A stretch of DNA of 64,000 nt from Plazaster borealis (GCA_021014325.1 CM037458.1:21311063-21375062); one strand, 5' to 3'; counted from the first letter of the stretch, positions 12,901 to 25,065 are shown. Numbers and translations: made by a program. The notes: generated by a model from the sequence alone, not told the origin.

Positions 12901-15900
12901 ATTGTAAACAAAGTTCACATGGTCTATTCAAAATGAGATTTAAAAACCATAAAATGTCAACTGATACATCACAAAATAAAATACTTGCAAGTCAGAAGTT
13001 AGCCTGTGCCGGTTGCAAGGTTAAAAACAGATTGTTTAGTTACACTTTTGCATTTATTCTTGTGAAAGTGAGCTACAGTGCGGGGTTTTTAACACTGAAC
13101 AAACTGTTAAATAAAACTACTGTAAACATGTTCAATGTCTTGTCAAACATGTTTCTTTCATTATTGTGTGTTGAACAGTGGAAAAAACACTGGTTGTTCG
13201 AAATTTTAAAACAAAATGGCGGCCATCTTGAAAAAAATAAAAAGCCCCTCCCGCTTCCTTTTTTTTTAGGAACCCGGACGCTAAACATGTTTTTTGTTTA
13301 CTCGGCCTAATGCTTGTTTATTGTTTTATACTTCAGATTTCCCACGAGCCTTTGTGAATTTGCTTAAAATTATTCTAGTTCAACCATAGTTAAATCCCCT
13401 TGTGGGAGTTTGCTTCCAACATTCCTCCCAAAACACCTCATAAAGTGAAATATAAATCTGAAACTAATCTCCGTTCTTCCCCCCATAGGATTTGGCTACG
13501 CCAGAAGCCTTTGCTGACAACCCGTCTCTGGTATGGGAGTTCTACCATTACAGGAGGGAAGTCATGGGGACCAAAAGTCCAAATAAGGCCCATCTGGTGA
13601 GTTTCCATAGTTATTGTATTTAATGATGACAACTTTATAGGTTAATGTATGGTGCGACAGTCTGACCATGTACTAGTACCTTTCACTGGCATAAACCATT
13701 TTGGTAGGGGGGAGGGTAGCTGTGACAGGTGGGAAATGTCCAAACTTTTGTGACAAAAGGGTGCCACCCGGAACTGGCAAAAAATACAAAGCACCAACAT
13801 TTATTGAGTACCATACAAAAGACTCTAATATTCCAGTCTTCTTGAATCCAGTTCTTTTTGAGTCCCCATCACTAACAACATTTGGTTCTGTCAGGCCTTA
13901 TCAGTGACATTAGCTCGTTGCACACTCTGGATTGAATAGCCCACTGAAAAAACCTTTCGGAAACCCCAGTAAAAAAATGTCAACGCCCCCCACCCCAGTT
14001 GCCGACAGACATTGATGCCACTGATAGCTTGAATTGTAAATGATTTGAATATCAATGAAAAACCTGTATATCGCTAGTGCTATTTCCCTTTGGAAATTGT
14101 CAAAGAACAGTGTTCTCACTTGGTGTATCCCAACATATGCATAAAATAACAAGCCTGTGAAAATTTGGGCTCAATTGGTCATCAAAGTTGCAAGAAAATG
14201 ATGAAAGAAAAAACACCCTTGTTGTACAAATTTGTGTGCTTTCAGATGGGAATAAAAACTTCTTGCAAGAAGTTTTTATTATTTTAGTGAGAAATTACCT
14301 CTTTCTCAAAAACTACGTTACTTCAGAGGGAGTCGTTTCCTAAAATGTTTTATACTATCAACAGCTCTCCGTTGCTTGTTACCAAGTAAGTTTTTATGCT
14401 AATATTTGTTATACCAAACGTGTACGATACCTTTAAAGCAAATAACCTATTTTTAACTTTTTTTATTTTGAAGGCGATTGCAGAGTGTGAGAAGCGCCTC
14501 GCTGGTCAGGGACGGAGAGTGTCTGTTGTCACACAGAATATTGACGAGCTTCACATACGAGCAGGAACACAAAATATAATTGAAATGCATGGTAGATATA
14601 CAATTCCCTACACTAAAACCTTCTTAGAGCTGCTTTGCTGAAATTGGGGGGCATCAATGAGAAACAATTAATTAAAGGGAAGGTATACGTTTGTTCATCA
14701 CTCAACATTAATGGCAATAAAAAACTTACTTGGTTAGAAGTACAGCAGCTTTCGATTAGTATAAAACAACATTTTGAGAATCATTTTACTTTGAAGTAAT
14801 GTGGTTATGGAAAAATATATCAGTTTTTTTCCCCAAAAATTTGAATCTGAGAAACGTTACTGTCTGTAACGTCTCTCAGATTGTATATTCCAATTACGGA
14901 TTATTCCTCCTGCGTGGACATAACCACTGTGGATTTTCGGCGATATCTCAAAAACGCTATACACCTTTTGAAATGAAATTTTCACAGGTTAGTTTGATTG
15001 TATATAATTATGTACATTTATACAGGATTAAAACAATCAAACGGTTCCAAAAACCAAAGGTATACCTTGCCTTTAACTAGCATTTTGGTTGATTACTTAG
15101 TTTTTGCTGAATGAAATGTTTTTGTGCTTAACGAATTTGGCACCTGTTTCTATCTACTAAGTAAAAATTACCAAGCAATAAACCACAAGGGAAAGTGACT
15201 GGGCATATTTATGATAAAACTGCCTTTTGCTGCCTTTTCCCAGGTTGTATCATAAACTTGGGTGTGATCCCTGGCTACACTGCAGTTAATGGTTGCATGG
15301 CTTCTGACTGGCACCCCTGAACAAAGATATTGACAAATTAGGGAGACCACCAACATAGCGCTAGATAGCTCAGTTGGTAGAGTGCCGGTACGTTAATCCG
15401 GATGTCATTGGTTCAAATTCCGCTCTAGTTAAATTTTTCTTTGTTCAACCCCAAATTAAGTAGAAATTACGATGGAACCACTCACAAACAAAAAAGGTTA
15501 ACAAAATTGATATTTATCTGCACTATAAATTGGTTTATAAAGTTATATTGTGCTGTTTAGGGTGTAATTTTATGCAGCATCAATTTGTCTAAATATCTTA
15601 TACTTTGCTTTTTTTATAGGAACCTTGTTCAAGACTCGGTGTGTCAAGTGCGGTAAGGTCAAAGAGGACCGAAACAGCCCCATTGTTCCAGCTCTCAAAG
15701 ACAGAGGGTAAATTCTGAAATTTCATTTTTGGCGAAGATAATACGTACTGTAGAAATAATACAGGACTTTTATGAAATTTCACCTGTCTCAAGTAATTTT
15801 TCATTATGTTTTTGGTTTGATGACAATTTTTGTGTGTGAATGAATAGGCCATGCTACCTGTGACATCACAGAAGGGCCTCTAGCACACTTTGTACTCGGC

Positions 15901-18900
15901 TCGATAAAATATTGACACATGAGGGGCCCTCAATTCAAAAGGGTTGTGCCTATGTGCTTTTTCAAACTTCGGCAAAAACAAAAATAAAAATATTCCTCGG
16001 CTTCTGTCCTACTCATACTAGCGTTATTCCCTTTTTTTTAATATGGACAAAAATAAGTCGCAACATTTATTTTGCTTCATTCATTTCAGCTAAGAAAAAT
16101 ACTGCGAATATTAAGGACACAGTTCAGTTCATGCTGCTGGTGATGACATGCCTGGTGATACAGGTGATAAACATAAACCAAAAAACGGTTAATCCAATAG
16201 AACCCTTGCATGTGACGTCACAAGACCCAAACAGCGCCCTCACTGAGGTCAATGGAGAGCTATCATTGGCTGACAGTTGTGCGCGGCACGTACACACGTG
16301 CACGATTCCATTGTTTGACCTCGGCGATGGCTGCCAATGCAAGGGGTCTATAATCAACTTCAAACATTCTGTAGTTTCTAAAGAGTCTCGGCAAGGTTTC
16401 GGACTGAGACTATTCGAGACCTGTGCCCGAGACCAAGAAAGACCGAGACCTCAACAGTTCAAAACCTCATAATCGCAGAGACCTGAAAAACATGGTCACA
16501 AGACCGAGACCAAGACCTCCAACACTGGAAAGCACTTGAGTATACAGTGCTTATCCCACATTGGTATAAGGTTTAAAAAAAACAAATAATATTCTTTATC
16601 CCTGATGCAATAATGACATCAATTGAAGATAGTTTGGTTATTATTATTATTTTTATTTATTCGGCCAAGATTTCAACAAACGGTACAAGAGACAACATTA
16701 CCGATAAAGTATAACAGTACAAGAAACAACAAAAGTATACTTTAAAAATCTTGTGACACCTAGATCAATAGTAAATCAATGTGGAAATGGGAACAGAACA
16801 CTAAATTAAAGCAAACAAAAAACCAAAAAAAACAACAACTTTAAAATCAGACAGGACAAGCCCCGTTCTAAAGATTGCCAGGATTAACAAAAGTTAACTT
16901 ATAACCACTGTGACTCGAAAGCCTATCAATCCAATATTGATGGCAAGTGCTAACACGACCTTCATTTTCCACAGAGCCCCTGATCCATCAACTGAAGATG
17001 CTAGAATACCGGAGAAAGATCTACCAAGGTGAGTCACTGGGGGAACCCTGTCCCCCCCCTTTTAAAGACAACGTGGAGGGTCAGTATTTGTTAAAAAATT
17101 GAAGATTAATTTAGTTGTGAAACCTCACTGATTATAAAGTTTAATACAATATTTGCGATTAGTTTCACGACATTGAAGACATCTGCACACATATTCACGA
17201 TTAGTTTCACGACATTGCATACTTCTGCGCACATACTTGCGGTATGCGATGTCCCGTTTATAGGGCCACGAAGGTTTCTCCACCACCCCTCCAATTTTCC
17301 CCCTTCAAGAACTGTAGATTTGAAACACCCCTATGTTTTTATTTGGAGTAGTCCATCCACACTTCATGCGCTTGTTTGCATTTGATCTGTGTATACTGCT
17401 GAAGATAAGAGGGCTGCCTGCATATAAATAAGCTTAGTTTCCCTGGGCCTGGTACAGCTGATGTAACAGAACCTTTCTGCTGAGGCTGAGTGAGTGGCTA
17501 TCATTTATAACTCTGTGGGTGGCTTTCAAGGTAGGATATTTCTGTCTAGCATGTATGGCCTGTAGGTTTTAGGGTTAGGTTTACATATTCCACAGTATTA
17601 AACCATAAACCAAAGAAAGTAAATCACAAAAAGTTACATGTGTAAATGAAATTATAGGGATGAGAATAAAGTAAATGTGATGCGGAGGATCCATTATTAA
17701 GAAGCAAAGCTTGTTGTAGCATGGAGGCTGAATGAGACACTGGTCCCTATCTCCTTAGACTCGAGTAGAGCAAGGACCTTGCTCTATGCTATATCCATAT
17801 GAGCCAGGGGATGAAATTTCACAAAGGCATTATTACAAAAGGCATTTTTCCACACAGTGTAACCTATACCAACAAAATACCTCTTGATGAATTTAATGGA
17901 AAAAAGTACAGCAGCATTTTGGCAAGGAGAAACCGCTGTTTGATTGCCGAATGACAATACATCGGCTGTATTGCACAACTTAGTTGGCTTAAAAATTGTT
18001 ACAATCAAACAGCGGTTTAGCTTGTGTACATTTTTCCTCTGCATGGTGATGTCATACTAAAGATGCTGAGGTTAAGAGGTTTCAGATTTTATGGTGAAAA
18101 TCTTTTGAAAACTGTTGTTAATCTAATTTCTTTTTGAAAGGCTGTTATTTTTGATAATTTGCAACACAGAAAGTGTGTACATGCATTGAGCCTACTAGAA
18201 TAAGAAAGACTCCTACTCAATAATCGGTATTTAAAAAGATGGAAGAAAGATTTAGTGAGACAACAAATGTTGGGGAGTTAATTATTCCTGGTAGTTTTAA
18301 AACATGTTTAGTTGTAAACATACAGTATGCCCAAGCTCAATATTTTAAAGGCTGCTAATTAGTAGTCAAGTGTTGTTACTGAATTGTTTTGACATATCCA
18401 ACTGCTGGTGCCCACATGACCACATATTCTAACACAACAGAAACTTTTTGTTCAAAATCAAAGGCAAATTGTACAAAGTCTATTATTATCACCGTAAAGA
18501 TATTGTTTTACAGAAAAAATAAACAATGAAAAAATGTCTTACTTACTGAATTTCCTTCCATATAATAAAAACAAATCCATTGAGATCGGCCAATAAAACA
18601 GATACCCTTAATATTTGTTTCTCAGTTTTATCTGTAAACTCAAACACTTTTGGTACACAACCATATGTAGGTGTTTGTCATTTTGGTTCTTGTAACGATA
18701 TATGCTTGATACTTATTTATTTCGTTTAAAGAAACACGGACTAATGCTTACAAAGCAAATGTTCATAAAGTTGCAACTCTGCACATAGGTTTGTGTCCTT
18801 CTGGCCACCTGGTCTGCGGCTGTCCAAAGGAGGACAATAATGAATGACCATTGAGCAGTTAGCCAGAGGGCACCCACAGGGATAATATCTTTAATAAAAG

Positions 18901-21900
18901 GAAGTCAATGGTTCTTCAAAAGCAAAATTAAATTTGATTTTTCCCATTATTAAATGCTCAACACTTCACTAGTAAAGAGAGTAGATGATCAAGATATAGA
19001 GTCAAGTAAGAGAGTTATAACAGTAAGAGTGAATCTGTGGGAAGATAGGGTCTGCATATGGAATGTTGAGTGAGACAATCAGGCAGCCTTGGTTTGTCCA
19101 GGTCAGAGTTCATCTAGGATAGCTTATCTGTACAGTTCTTCACATAACACAACACTAATAGCATGGGCCAGGATAACAGCAACCTTAAATTATGGAAAGA
19201 CCAACCATAGTATAGCTTGGGTATGGAGAGTGCAAACATGGACAAAAGTACTTCTAGCTTTATAACAAATGGCCTTCGTGCTCAGACTTTGAGTGCTTTT
19301 TTGTATGAATGGGCGACTTAAGTCCCCTATGGTAAAGAAGAGGGGGTAGGAGTGCAGAGTGTGGCATGGTAAAGAAAGGGTTATTGAACCTGAGTAAACC
19401 TTATATCACATGGGATAATAGTCTGGAAACCTGTGTGTGCTTTATTAGCTGTGCTTAGATTGTTTGTTTGCTTCAGGCAGCTGAATGCCACTCCAAAAAT
19501 ACTAAGACCACATGCTTTAACCATAGAGCAAGGATATGCCAAAGAAATAAAAAGTTGTTTTGAACATGGCTGGTAATTATGTGGTTATTTGGTGGCTACC
19601 CTGTGGTTTAAAGGCCCTGTACACTATTGGTAAGATCGAAAAACACAAATGTTCACAGATTCACACACAACTTACATGATTTAATGTAAGTAATGGTAGA
19701 AAGGGTTCCTTAAAACATTTCTGCCTAAAATGCTACCGTTTCTGAGAAATGAGTATAACAATAGTTTTTATCACGCGCGATGTTTTCAAAAAACCAGAAA
19801 ACACATAAGGTCTCTTTTCACTATTTTCTCGTGATCTTGATGACCAATTGAGCTCAAACTTTCACAGGTTTGTTTGTCCATGCATATGTTGAATCACACA
19901 AAATGTGAACACTGATTTTGAGCTGTGTACAATACCTTTGAGGACAGGGAACATGATTGATATAGAAAGTGTTTCGAACTGAAAGCTCATTGATTGAAAG
20001 TTTGTATAGTACCAGTAGTACAAATCCTCCAGAAAAAGATTTCAATTTGCAAAACTGTATAACGTGGACAAAAATGCAGTCAGCTATAGTCTAGCCATGA
20101 TGTCAGTCAATCTGACCGTTTCTAAGCTCGATTTCACAAAGCACTAAGATTTATCTTAAGATGAGTTGTCAATATCACCATAGTGATTTGTATTGTGACA
20201 TCACACTTTGTTTAGCAATTACGAATGACTTTATTATTGTTTGGTTTATTTCAGAAATAAAAAACATCACAGCCTTAAGGAGGCTGAATTAAGTTTTATT
20301 TTAACAATATTAAAAATTAGAAACGAATATTAACCATATAAAGATAAAAGTTAGAGAATTAAAACAATTGTAAACCAAAACAACATGGAGTTAAGATGAC
20401 CCTCAGCTCTTTGTGAAATCATGGTCACATTAATGTTGCCTGGATATACTGGTCATTAAACCATAGAGCATTGTCTTTGAACTACATATTTCTGAGTTGA
20501 GTGAGGTAAGAGATGGCCTTCTGGTTAATCACCCAATAACTCCATGATCCTTGCTGGCTGGGTTCTCCCCATGCACAAGCTGGCATGTCGGGCCGACACG
20601 TAAGAATTGCGGCCAATACGGAAACAATAAAAAAAAATTAAAAATCTCCCTTTTTTTTGGACTTCAGATCAAATTCACAAAAATCGTACAGATACAACAA
20701 TTTATAATGCCATAGTTTGCACAGTAGGGCTTTTAAAACCAAAGTAGGACTTTTAAACACCAAGTACATTCATTTTCAACTCAGGACCTCGTTTCAATTC
20801 AGCAAAACTTCCAAAATTTGGTCTACTCAAGAATGCTCCACAGTTTAGAAACAATCCTCACAGAAGAACCCAAGCTTGCTGTGTGTTTACCACCCAGTAA
20901 GTAAGTAATTTCCCAAGCTGCTGCTGTGTACACTCCATGTGACCCAAAAGGGCATTGACATGGCACAATGTAGTTCAATTACCTTTCTTTCCCCAAGGGC
21001 CGAATATCATGCCTGGCTGTAGCATATAGGGCTCTAGAACTCTACCATAAGAGAATAGGGTTTGGTTTGATGAGGGTGGTCAAGCTGAGTAATGTACAGG
21101 GCCCAATTTCATAGAGTTGCTTAAAGGCATCGTACACGTTTGGTAATTGTCAAAGACCAGTGTTCTCACTTGGTGTATCCCAACATATGCATAATATAAC
21201 AAGCCTGTGAAAATTTGGGCTCAATTGGTCATCGAAGTTGCAAGAAAATGATGAAAGAAAAAACACCCTTGTTGTACAAATTTGTGTGCTTTCAGATAGG
21301 AATAAAAGGCTTCTAGCTAGAAGTCTTTTAGTATTTTAGTGAGAAATTACCTCTTTCTCAAAAACTACGTTACTTCAGAGGGAGTCGTTTCTCACAATGT
21401 TTTATACTACCAACAGCTCTCTGTTACTTGTTACCAAGTCAGTTTTCATGCTAATATATATTTTGAGTAATTACCAAACGTGTACGATGCCTTTAAGCAC
21501 AACAAGTAGCTAAGCACAACAACATTATGCTTACCAGAATAAGGTTACCAGCCAAAATAGCATGTCACATGTACAATCTGTGACTGGTATCCTGCTTACT
21601 TTTGCTTAGCAGAAAGCACTCTTTTTCTGCTTAAGCGGCTCTATTCGGGCCCTGGTCATGAGTTTAAATTTCAGTGTGTTGCAGAGTCCAGGAATAATAT
21701 TTGGGCCTTGGAAAAAAAGTAGGAATACTTTAACAAGTACCAGGGGTGACCTACATCTGGTGTAGGCTTTTATAGATTTTTCAGGTTATTTAAGCACAAT
21801 TTTCTGAGGGAAAACAAAATCGGAAATCAGACTTAAGTCGGAAGAATATCATGCCTGATGAGTCATTTGTATGCTGTGGGAGTATTTGCGATAATCTTTT

Positions 21901-24704
21901 CCCTCTGGTTCCCTGACTGGGTTGAAGGTATCGTACACGTTTGGTAATGACTCAAAACAAATATTAGCATAAAAACTTACTTGGTAACAAGCAACGGAGA
22001 GCTGTTGATAGTATACAACATTGTAGGAAATGACTCCCTCTGAAGTAACGTAGTTTTTGAGAAAGAGGTAATTTCTCACTAAAATAATAAAAACTTCTTG
22101 CAAGAAGTTTTTATTCTTATCTGAAAGCACACAAATTTGTACAACAAGGGTGTTTTTTCTTTCATCATTTTCTTGCAACTTCGCGGACCAATTGAGCCCA
22201 AATTTTCACAGGCTTGTTATTTTATGCATATGTTGGGATACACCAAGTGAGAACACTGGTCTTTGACAATTTCCAAACGTGTTCAGTGCCTTTAATTAAG
22301 TCGGAAGAATATCATGCCTGATGAGTCATTTGTATGCTAGTGTGGGAGTATGCGATAATCTTTTCCCTCTGGTTCCCTGACTGGATGGTTAAGGATCATC
22401 TAAAGTATTTGTGGGAAGAGGTACCAGTCTCTTATATCTCCAGGAATTCAATCCATATAGAGCTACTTTTAAAAACATATGACATGTAGTTGTAACTCTT
22501 GTACTGTTTTGGTGTTTGAATAGGTGCAGTGAACCTGGTTGTGATTCCCTTGTAAGACCACATGTAGTATGGTTTGGAGAGGGGCTTGATTCAAACAACT
22601 TGGAGGCCATTAATGAAGTATGTGACGAGTGTGACTTATGCCTGGTGGTAAGGAAAATTCTTAACAACTTCTTACTTTCGTGAAATGATATTCATTTCAT
22701 TTATTTTCATTTATTCTGGTTGTGAAGCCAAGTACTCTCATAAAAGCAAACTTAATCACTGTACTATAAGCCAAGAACCCAATGGGGAGAAGACAAAGAA
22801 GGAAGTTTCAGTTTTAGATATGGGAGGAAAACCCCCAGAGAATTATTCCAGGGAAAACCCACGCAGTCAGGATAGGGACTGAGAACCCAATCCACATAGT
22901 GCCCCGGCGTGATTCGAACTGGGGTCCTCGAGGTGCAAGGCGAGGAAAGATACCACTACGCCAACCCGACCAACCCGATTTTGTTGTCCTGCAGTTGTGT
23001 GATATTTACAAATCAAGATCTACTATTCCGTCACTTGTTGGAATTTAAAAAAAGACTTTGTATAATTTTTGTTTTTATATTGGTTTTTGGCTCCTTTGTT
23101 TGTATTTTTTTACCTTTGTTTGTATTATACAATTTTTGATCCTCACTTTAAAAACTTGGTAATCTTGTTGTATATAGCCCTTTTAACGTTAAATTTGAAT
23201 TTGTTTCGGCCTATCAGCTGCTGTAATTTGAATGGTTTTTTTTATTACAATAAACCAACCATATTTTTGTTCATCATTTTTTCATTCATCAGATTGGCAC
23301 GTCGTCTGTTGTTTATCCCGCTGCTATGTATGCGCCTATGCTCGTTAGCCGTGGTGTCAGTGTAGCCGAGTTCAATACGGAAGAAACACAAGCAACGGGG
23401 GCACTTAAGTAAGTCAACCGTTTGGAGAGTGATGAAAATTCTTTCAGATTTGTTCTTAAAAATGATTAGTACATTTTTGGAAGAGTAAATTCATTCACAT
23501 CCTCTAGTTTTCAACAAGATCCATCACACAACAAACCTGTTAGCATTTCACAAAAGTTGGTATCTAGTCATTGTTTTTGCGATAATCAGAACCCTCAATC
23601 CTCCCAACGGTTGCAGACCAAAGTTTTATAGATTTAGCAAAGTTACAAGCTTTCATTGAAGGTATTGCACACACAAAAAATCCACCAATGATTGGTGGTA
23701 GTTGATTAAAACCTCAAAATGAATTATGGTTCAGGTCCCAACATTATCTCACATCCATCAGCCATGTAGAAACAATTTTGCATGTTTGTATCTTGTGCAT
23801 TGTCTATGGCATATGTGAAAGTTTGTGTAGGTTTTATTTTTGAAACGACGTCACCTGCCAAACTTGAAAGTCACTTTGCCTGATTTTACTAAATTACTTT
23901 TAGCATCCTTAAAGGCACTGGACACGTTTGGTAATTACTCAGTATGTATATTAGCATAAAAACTTACTTGGTACGAGCAACGGAGAGCTGTTGATAGTAT
24001 AAAACATTGTGAGAAACCACTCCCTCTGAAGTAACGTAGTTTTTGAGAAAGAGGTAATTTCTTACTAAAATATTTGAATCTGAAAAAGACTTCAGGCCTG
24101 AAGCCTTTTTCAGGCATCTGAAAACACACAAATTTGTACAACAAGGGTGTTTTTTTCTTTCATTATTTTCCTGCACCTTCGATGACCAATTGAGCCCAAA
24201 TTTTCACAGGTTTGTTATTTTATGCATATGTTGGGATACACCAAGTGAGAATACTGGTCTTTGACAATATACCAAACGTGTCCTGTGCCTTTAAACACAA
24301 GTCACTTTACCCATCAACTTTGAAAAATCACTTGCCTCCAGAAACCCCCCCCCCCACACCTCCAGATAGATGTGGAGAAGTTTCAATATATGACATGAGA
24401 CCAACCTTAAAATGCTCTACATTCCGACACCTCTTTGTTTTGAAAACCCCATGTGATTTATTCGCTAGGGTTAGGGTTAGGGCTAAGGAAATACACTAAG
24501 AAGGTTGTCGGAACATAGGGGTGCAACCGACCAACCAACCCAGCCAAGAGAAATGAGAGTACAAATAAACTCGCACATGTTCTTCTTTGGGACACTTTGA
24601 AATGTTCTTAAATCTTTTCCCTTTATAGGTACCACTTTCATGGTCCAGCAGGCCAGACTGTCACAGAAGCACTAGCAAGACACCCCAGTGAGCCTGCTGT
24701 TTGA
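9956..24704 (+). CDS. SIRT5: NAD-dependent protein deacylase sirtuin-5, mitochondrial
   Basis: Nine exons: 9956-9975, 11240-11447, 13489-13596, 14474-14591, 15620-15707, 16975-17028, 22524-22647, 23293-23408 and 24629-24704. All are GT-AG with matching phases, giving 303 residues against about 310 in mammals. SIRT5 removes succinyl, malonyl and glutaryl groups from lysines using NAD in mitochondria. Seen here: the NAD-binding [22 protein letters not shown], catalytic His151 in EMHG, and the acyl-pocket pair Tyr95/Arg98 in FYHYR that marks class III desuccinylases. Zinc cysteines are 159, 162, 200 and 205, followed by RPHVVWFGE and [11 protein letters not shown]. The first exon is only 20 bases; it was chosen because its ATG and donor match the phase of exon 2 and give a basic presequence beginning [17 protein letters not shown] second in-frame ATG at 11286 could give a shorter form. 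Intron 6 is 5.5 kb and packed with repeats. Confidence 0.95.
11045..11160. mobile_element. Short MITE with ends related to the foldback family
   Basis: The left part reads CCCCATAAAAGTGCCAAGAC, and the right part inverts as TAGCCCTATTACTAGTGCCA. Both resemble the TAGCCCCATTAATAGTGCC terminus at 42105. It lies just upstream of SIRT5 exon 2. Confidence 0.5.
11459..12131 (+). mobile_element. SINE (tRNA-Leu/Ser-like), split by a MITE
   Basis: The head GTGGCCGAGTGG with GTTCGAGTCCC runs to 11663 and the body resumes at 11976 with GAAGCACCTTGTAAAC. The ATTATT tail ends near 12131. SIRT5 intron 2. Confidence 0.8.
11664..11975. mobile_element. 312-bp MITE nested in the SINE
   Basis: Perfect 21-bp inverted ends beginning AAGCCGGCCTCAGGTCGACC. 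The interior is rich in CGACTG/CAGTCG words. No clear target duplication beyond one or two bases, so the class is unknown. Confidence 0.8.
12256..12480 (-). mobile_element. tRNA-Asn-like repeat family, inverse copy
   Basis: GAGCGGGACTTGAACCACG and CAACTGAGCTATTTAGCCC followed by TGGCGGTCTCCCTATTTTGT. SIRT5 intron 2. Confidence 0.75.
12508..13309. mobile_element. 0.8-kb element with about 80-bp imperfect inverted ends
   Basis: The left end has ACATGTTTAGCGTCC (from 12532). The right end is its inverse GGACGCTAAACATGT (to 13290), each followed inward by a G/C-rich then A/T-rich block. A 170-codon ORF inside (12798) has no recognisable motif. SIRT5 intron 2. Confidence 0.65.
14091..14432 (+). 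mobile_element. TTAA-type MITE, family B, 5' end lost
   Basis: Matches 21125-21492 from the GGAAATTGTCAAAGA block to the end CGATACCT plus TTAA (14433-14436). A perfect 30-bp palindrome with core CTTCTTGCAAGAAG lies at 14251-14280. SIRT5 intron 3. Confidence 0.85.
14676..15072. mobile_element. TTAA-flanked MITE, diverged relative of family B
   Basis: TTAA at 14672-14675 and 15073-15076, ends AGGGAAGGTATACG and GGTATACCTTGCCT. The central hairpin at 14844-14882 has 17-bp arms with one mismatch and a sequence unlike the other copies. SIRT5 intron 4. Confidence 0.75.
15176..15462 (+). mobile_element. tRNA-Asn-like repeat family, sense copy
   Basis: A tRNA-like segment at 15360-15428 (TAGCTCAGTTGGTAGAG box A, GGTTCAAATTCC box B, anticodon region GTT) is preceded by about 180 bp of family-specific sequence (GAACAAAGATATTGACAAA, GGGAGACC). 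The left end is CAATAAACCACAAGGGAAA. SIRT5 intron 4. Confidence 0.75.
17930..18018. repeat. Perfect 17-bp inverted repeat, 55-bp spacer
   Basis: AAACCGCTGTTTGATTG at 17930-17946 and its exact inverse at 18002-18018, in SIRT5 intron 6. Confidence 0.9.
19622..19936 (-). mobile_element. TTAA-type MITE, family C, third copy
   Basis: The inverted orientation of the 4898 copy is recognisable over the whole length. TTAA is intact at 19618-19621; the other side has decayed to TTGA. Confidence 0.75.
20557..20872. mobile_element. hAT-like MITE (GGTTCTCC ends), copy 1
   Basis: GGGTTCTCCCCATGCACAAG at left and AGAAGAACCC at right; shares GCACAGTAGGGCTTTTAAAA with 34202-34503. Confidence 0.6.
21099..21652. 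mobile_element. Family A MITE carrying a nested family B copy
   Basis: GGGCCCAATTTCATAGAGTT then GCTTAA, the family B element, then AAGCAC through to GCTTAAGCGGCTCTATTCGG and GCCC. Confidence 0.85.
21125..21492 (+). mobile_element. TTAA-flanked MITE, family B, inserted in a family A element
   Basis: TTAA at 21121-21124 and 21493-21496, ends AGGCATCGTACACG and CGTGTACGATGCCT. The central hairpin core is CTTCTAGCTAGAAG. Confidence 0.9.
21833..22384 (+). repeat. 88-bp direct repeats flanking a family B MITE
   Basis: TTAAGTCGGAAGAATATCAT through TCTGGTTCCCTGACTGG occurs at 21833-21920 and 22296-22384 with few changes. The MITE lies exactly between them. Confidence 0.85.
21926..22291 (-). mobile_element. 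TTAA-type MITE, family B, flanked by 88-bp direct repeats
   Basis: Full-length inverted copy of the 21125 element with core CTTCTTGCAAGAAG. TTAA at 22292-22295; the left side is TTGA. Confidence 0.85.
22684..22982 (-). mobile_element. Second tRNA-derived SINE family, copy 2
   Basis: Same order of blocks as 6337-6605, including TGATTCGAACTGGGGTCCTC and CACTACGCCAACCCGACC. SIRT5 intron 7. Confidence 0.7.
23913..24290 (-). mobile_element. TTAA-flanked MITE, family B, with a different hairpin core
   Basis: TTAA at 23909-23912 and 24291-24294. The centre is a 32-bp hairpin with core CTTCAGGCCTGAAG. SIRT5 last intron. Confidence 0.9.
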
Positions 24705-24867
24705 TTTGATCCTCGTCGCTGTCAACATTTCCCGCCTTGAATTTATCCTGTAATGATATCCCCAAAACATCTCGATTTCTTCCAAACAAAGGTGAAGGGC
24801 TTGTGTATCCCCTTAAAATGACCGTATTTCTCATGAGCTTTTAGTACTACTTCTCTAAAATTCCCCG

Positions 24868-25065
24868 TTGACCCATTTTACTTGACGACGTCGTCGTCAC
24901 AATCATTCTTGGGTTGTGCCATTTTGTCCCTGTGTGTTATACAGTGTAGTGCGGAGTTTAGGCCGCACGGCATTTACACGCTTTACCTATTGACTCCCCA
25001 AAATGGTGAGCGTGGCACAGTCGCCGCAAGTGATGTGCGTGCAAGGGGTCAGTACCTCTACCAGT
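24868..25065 (+). repeat. Dispersed repeat shared with 2715-2935
   Basis: TGTCCCTGTGTGTTATACAG, AAATGGTGAGCGTGGCA and ACAAGGGG-type words occur in the same order and spacing at both places. Confidence 0.75.

Larger units (their letters stand above)
17029..22523 (+). other. SIRT5 intron 6
   Basis: A 5.5-kb intron. Besides the MITEs and inverted repeat listed separately, 17100-17800, 18060-19600 and 19940-20550 show only AT-rich sequence with no supported feature. Confidence 0.6.

Noticed and set aside
12798..13310. 170-codon ORF
   Set aside because: It lies inside an inverted-repeat element in a SIRT5 intron, has no motif, and its end overlaps the terminal repeat.
15360..15428. Functional tRNA-Asn gene
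   Set aside because: The anticodon stem has a mismatch and position 33 is not T. The segment is part of a repeat family.
15912..16472. 186-codon ORF
   Set aside because: It lies within SIRT5 intron 5. Composition is low-quality, there are no splice-bounded edges, and I see no motif.
21849..22178. 109-codon ORF and similar ones at 32286 and 40895
   Set aside because: All are translations of family B MITE copies. The shared peptide reflects the repeat, not a protein family.
23069..23365. Hydrophobic ORF resembling a membrane protein
   Set aside because: T-rich intron sequence runs into SIRT5 exon 8 in the wrong frame.
24466..24486. Interstitial telomere repeat
   Set aside because: Only about two and a half TTAGGG units, short enough to be chance.
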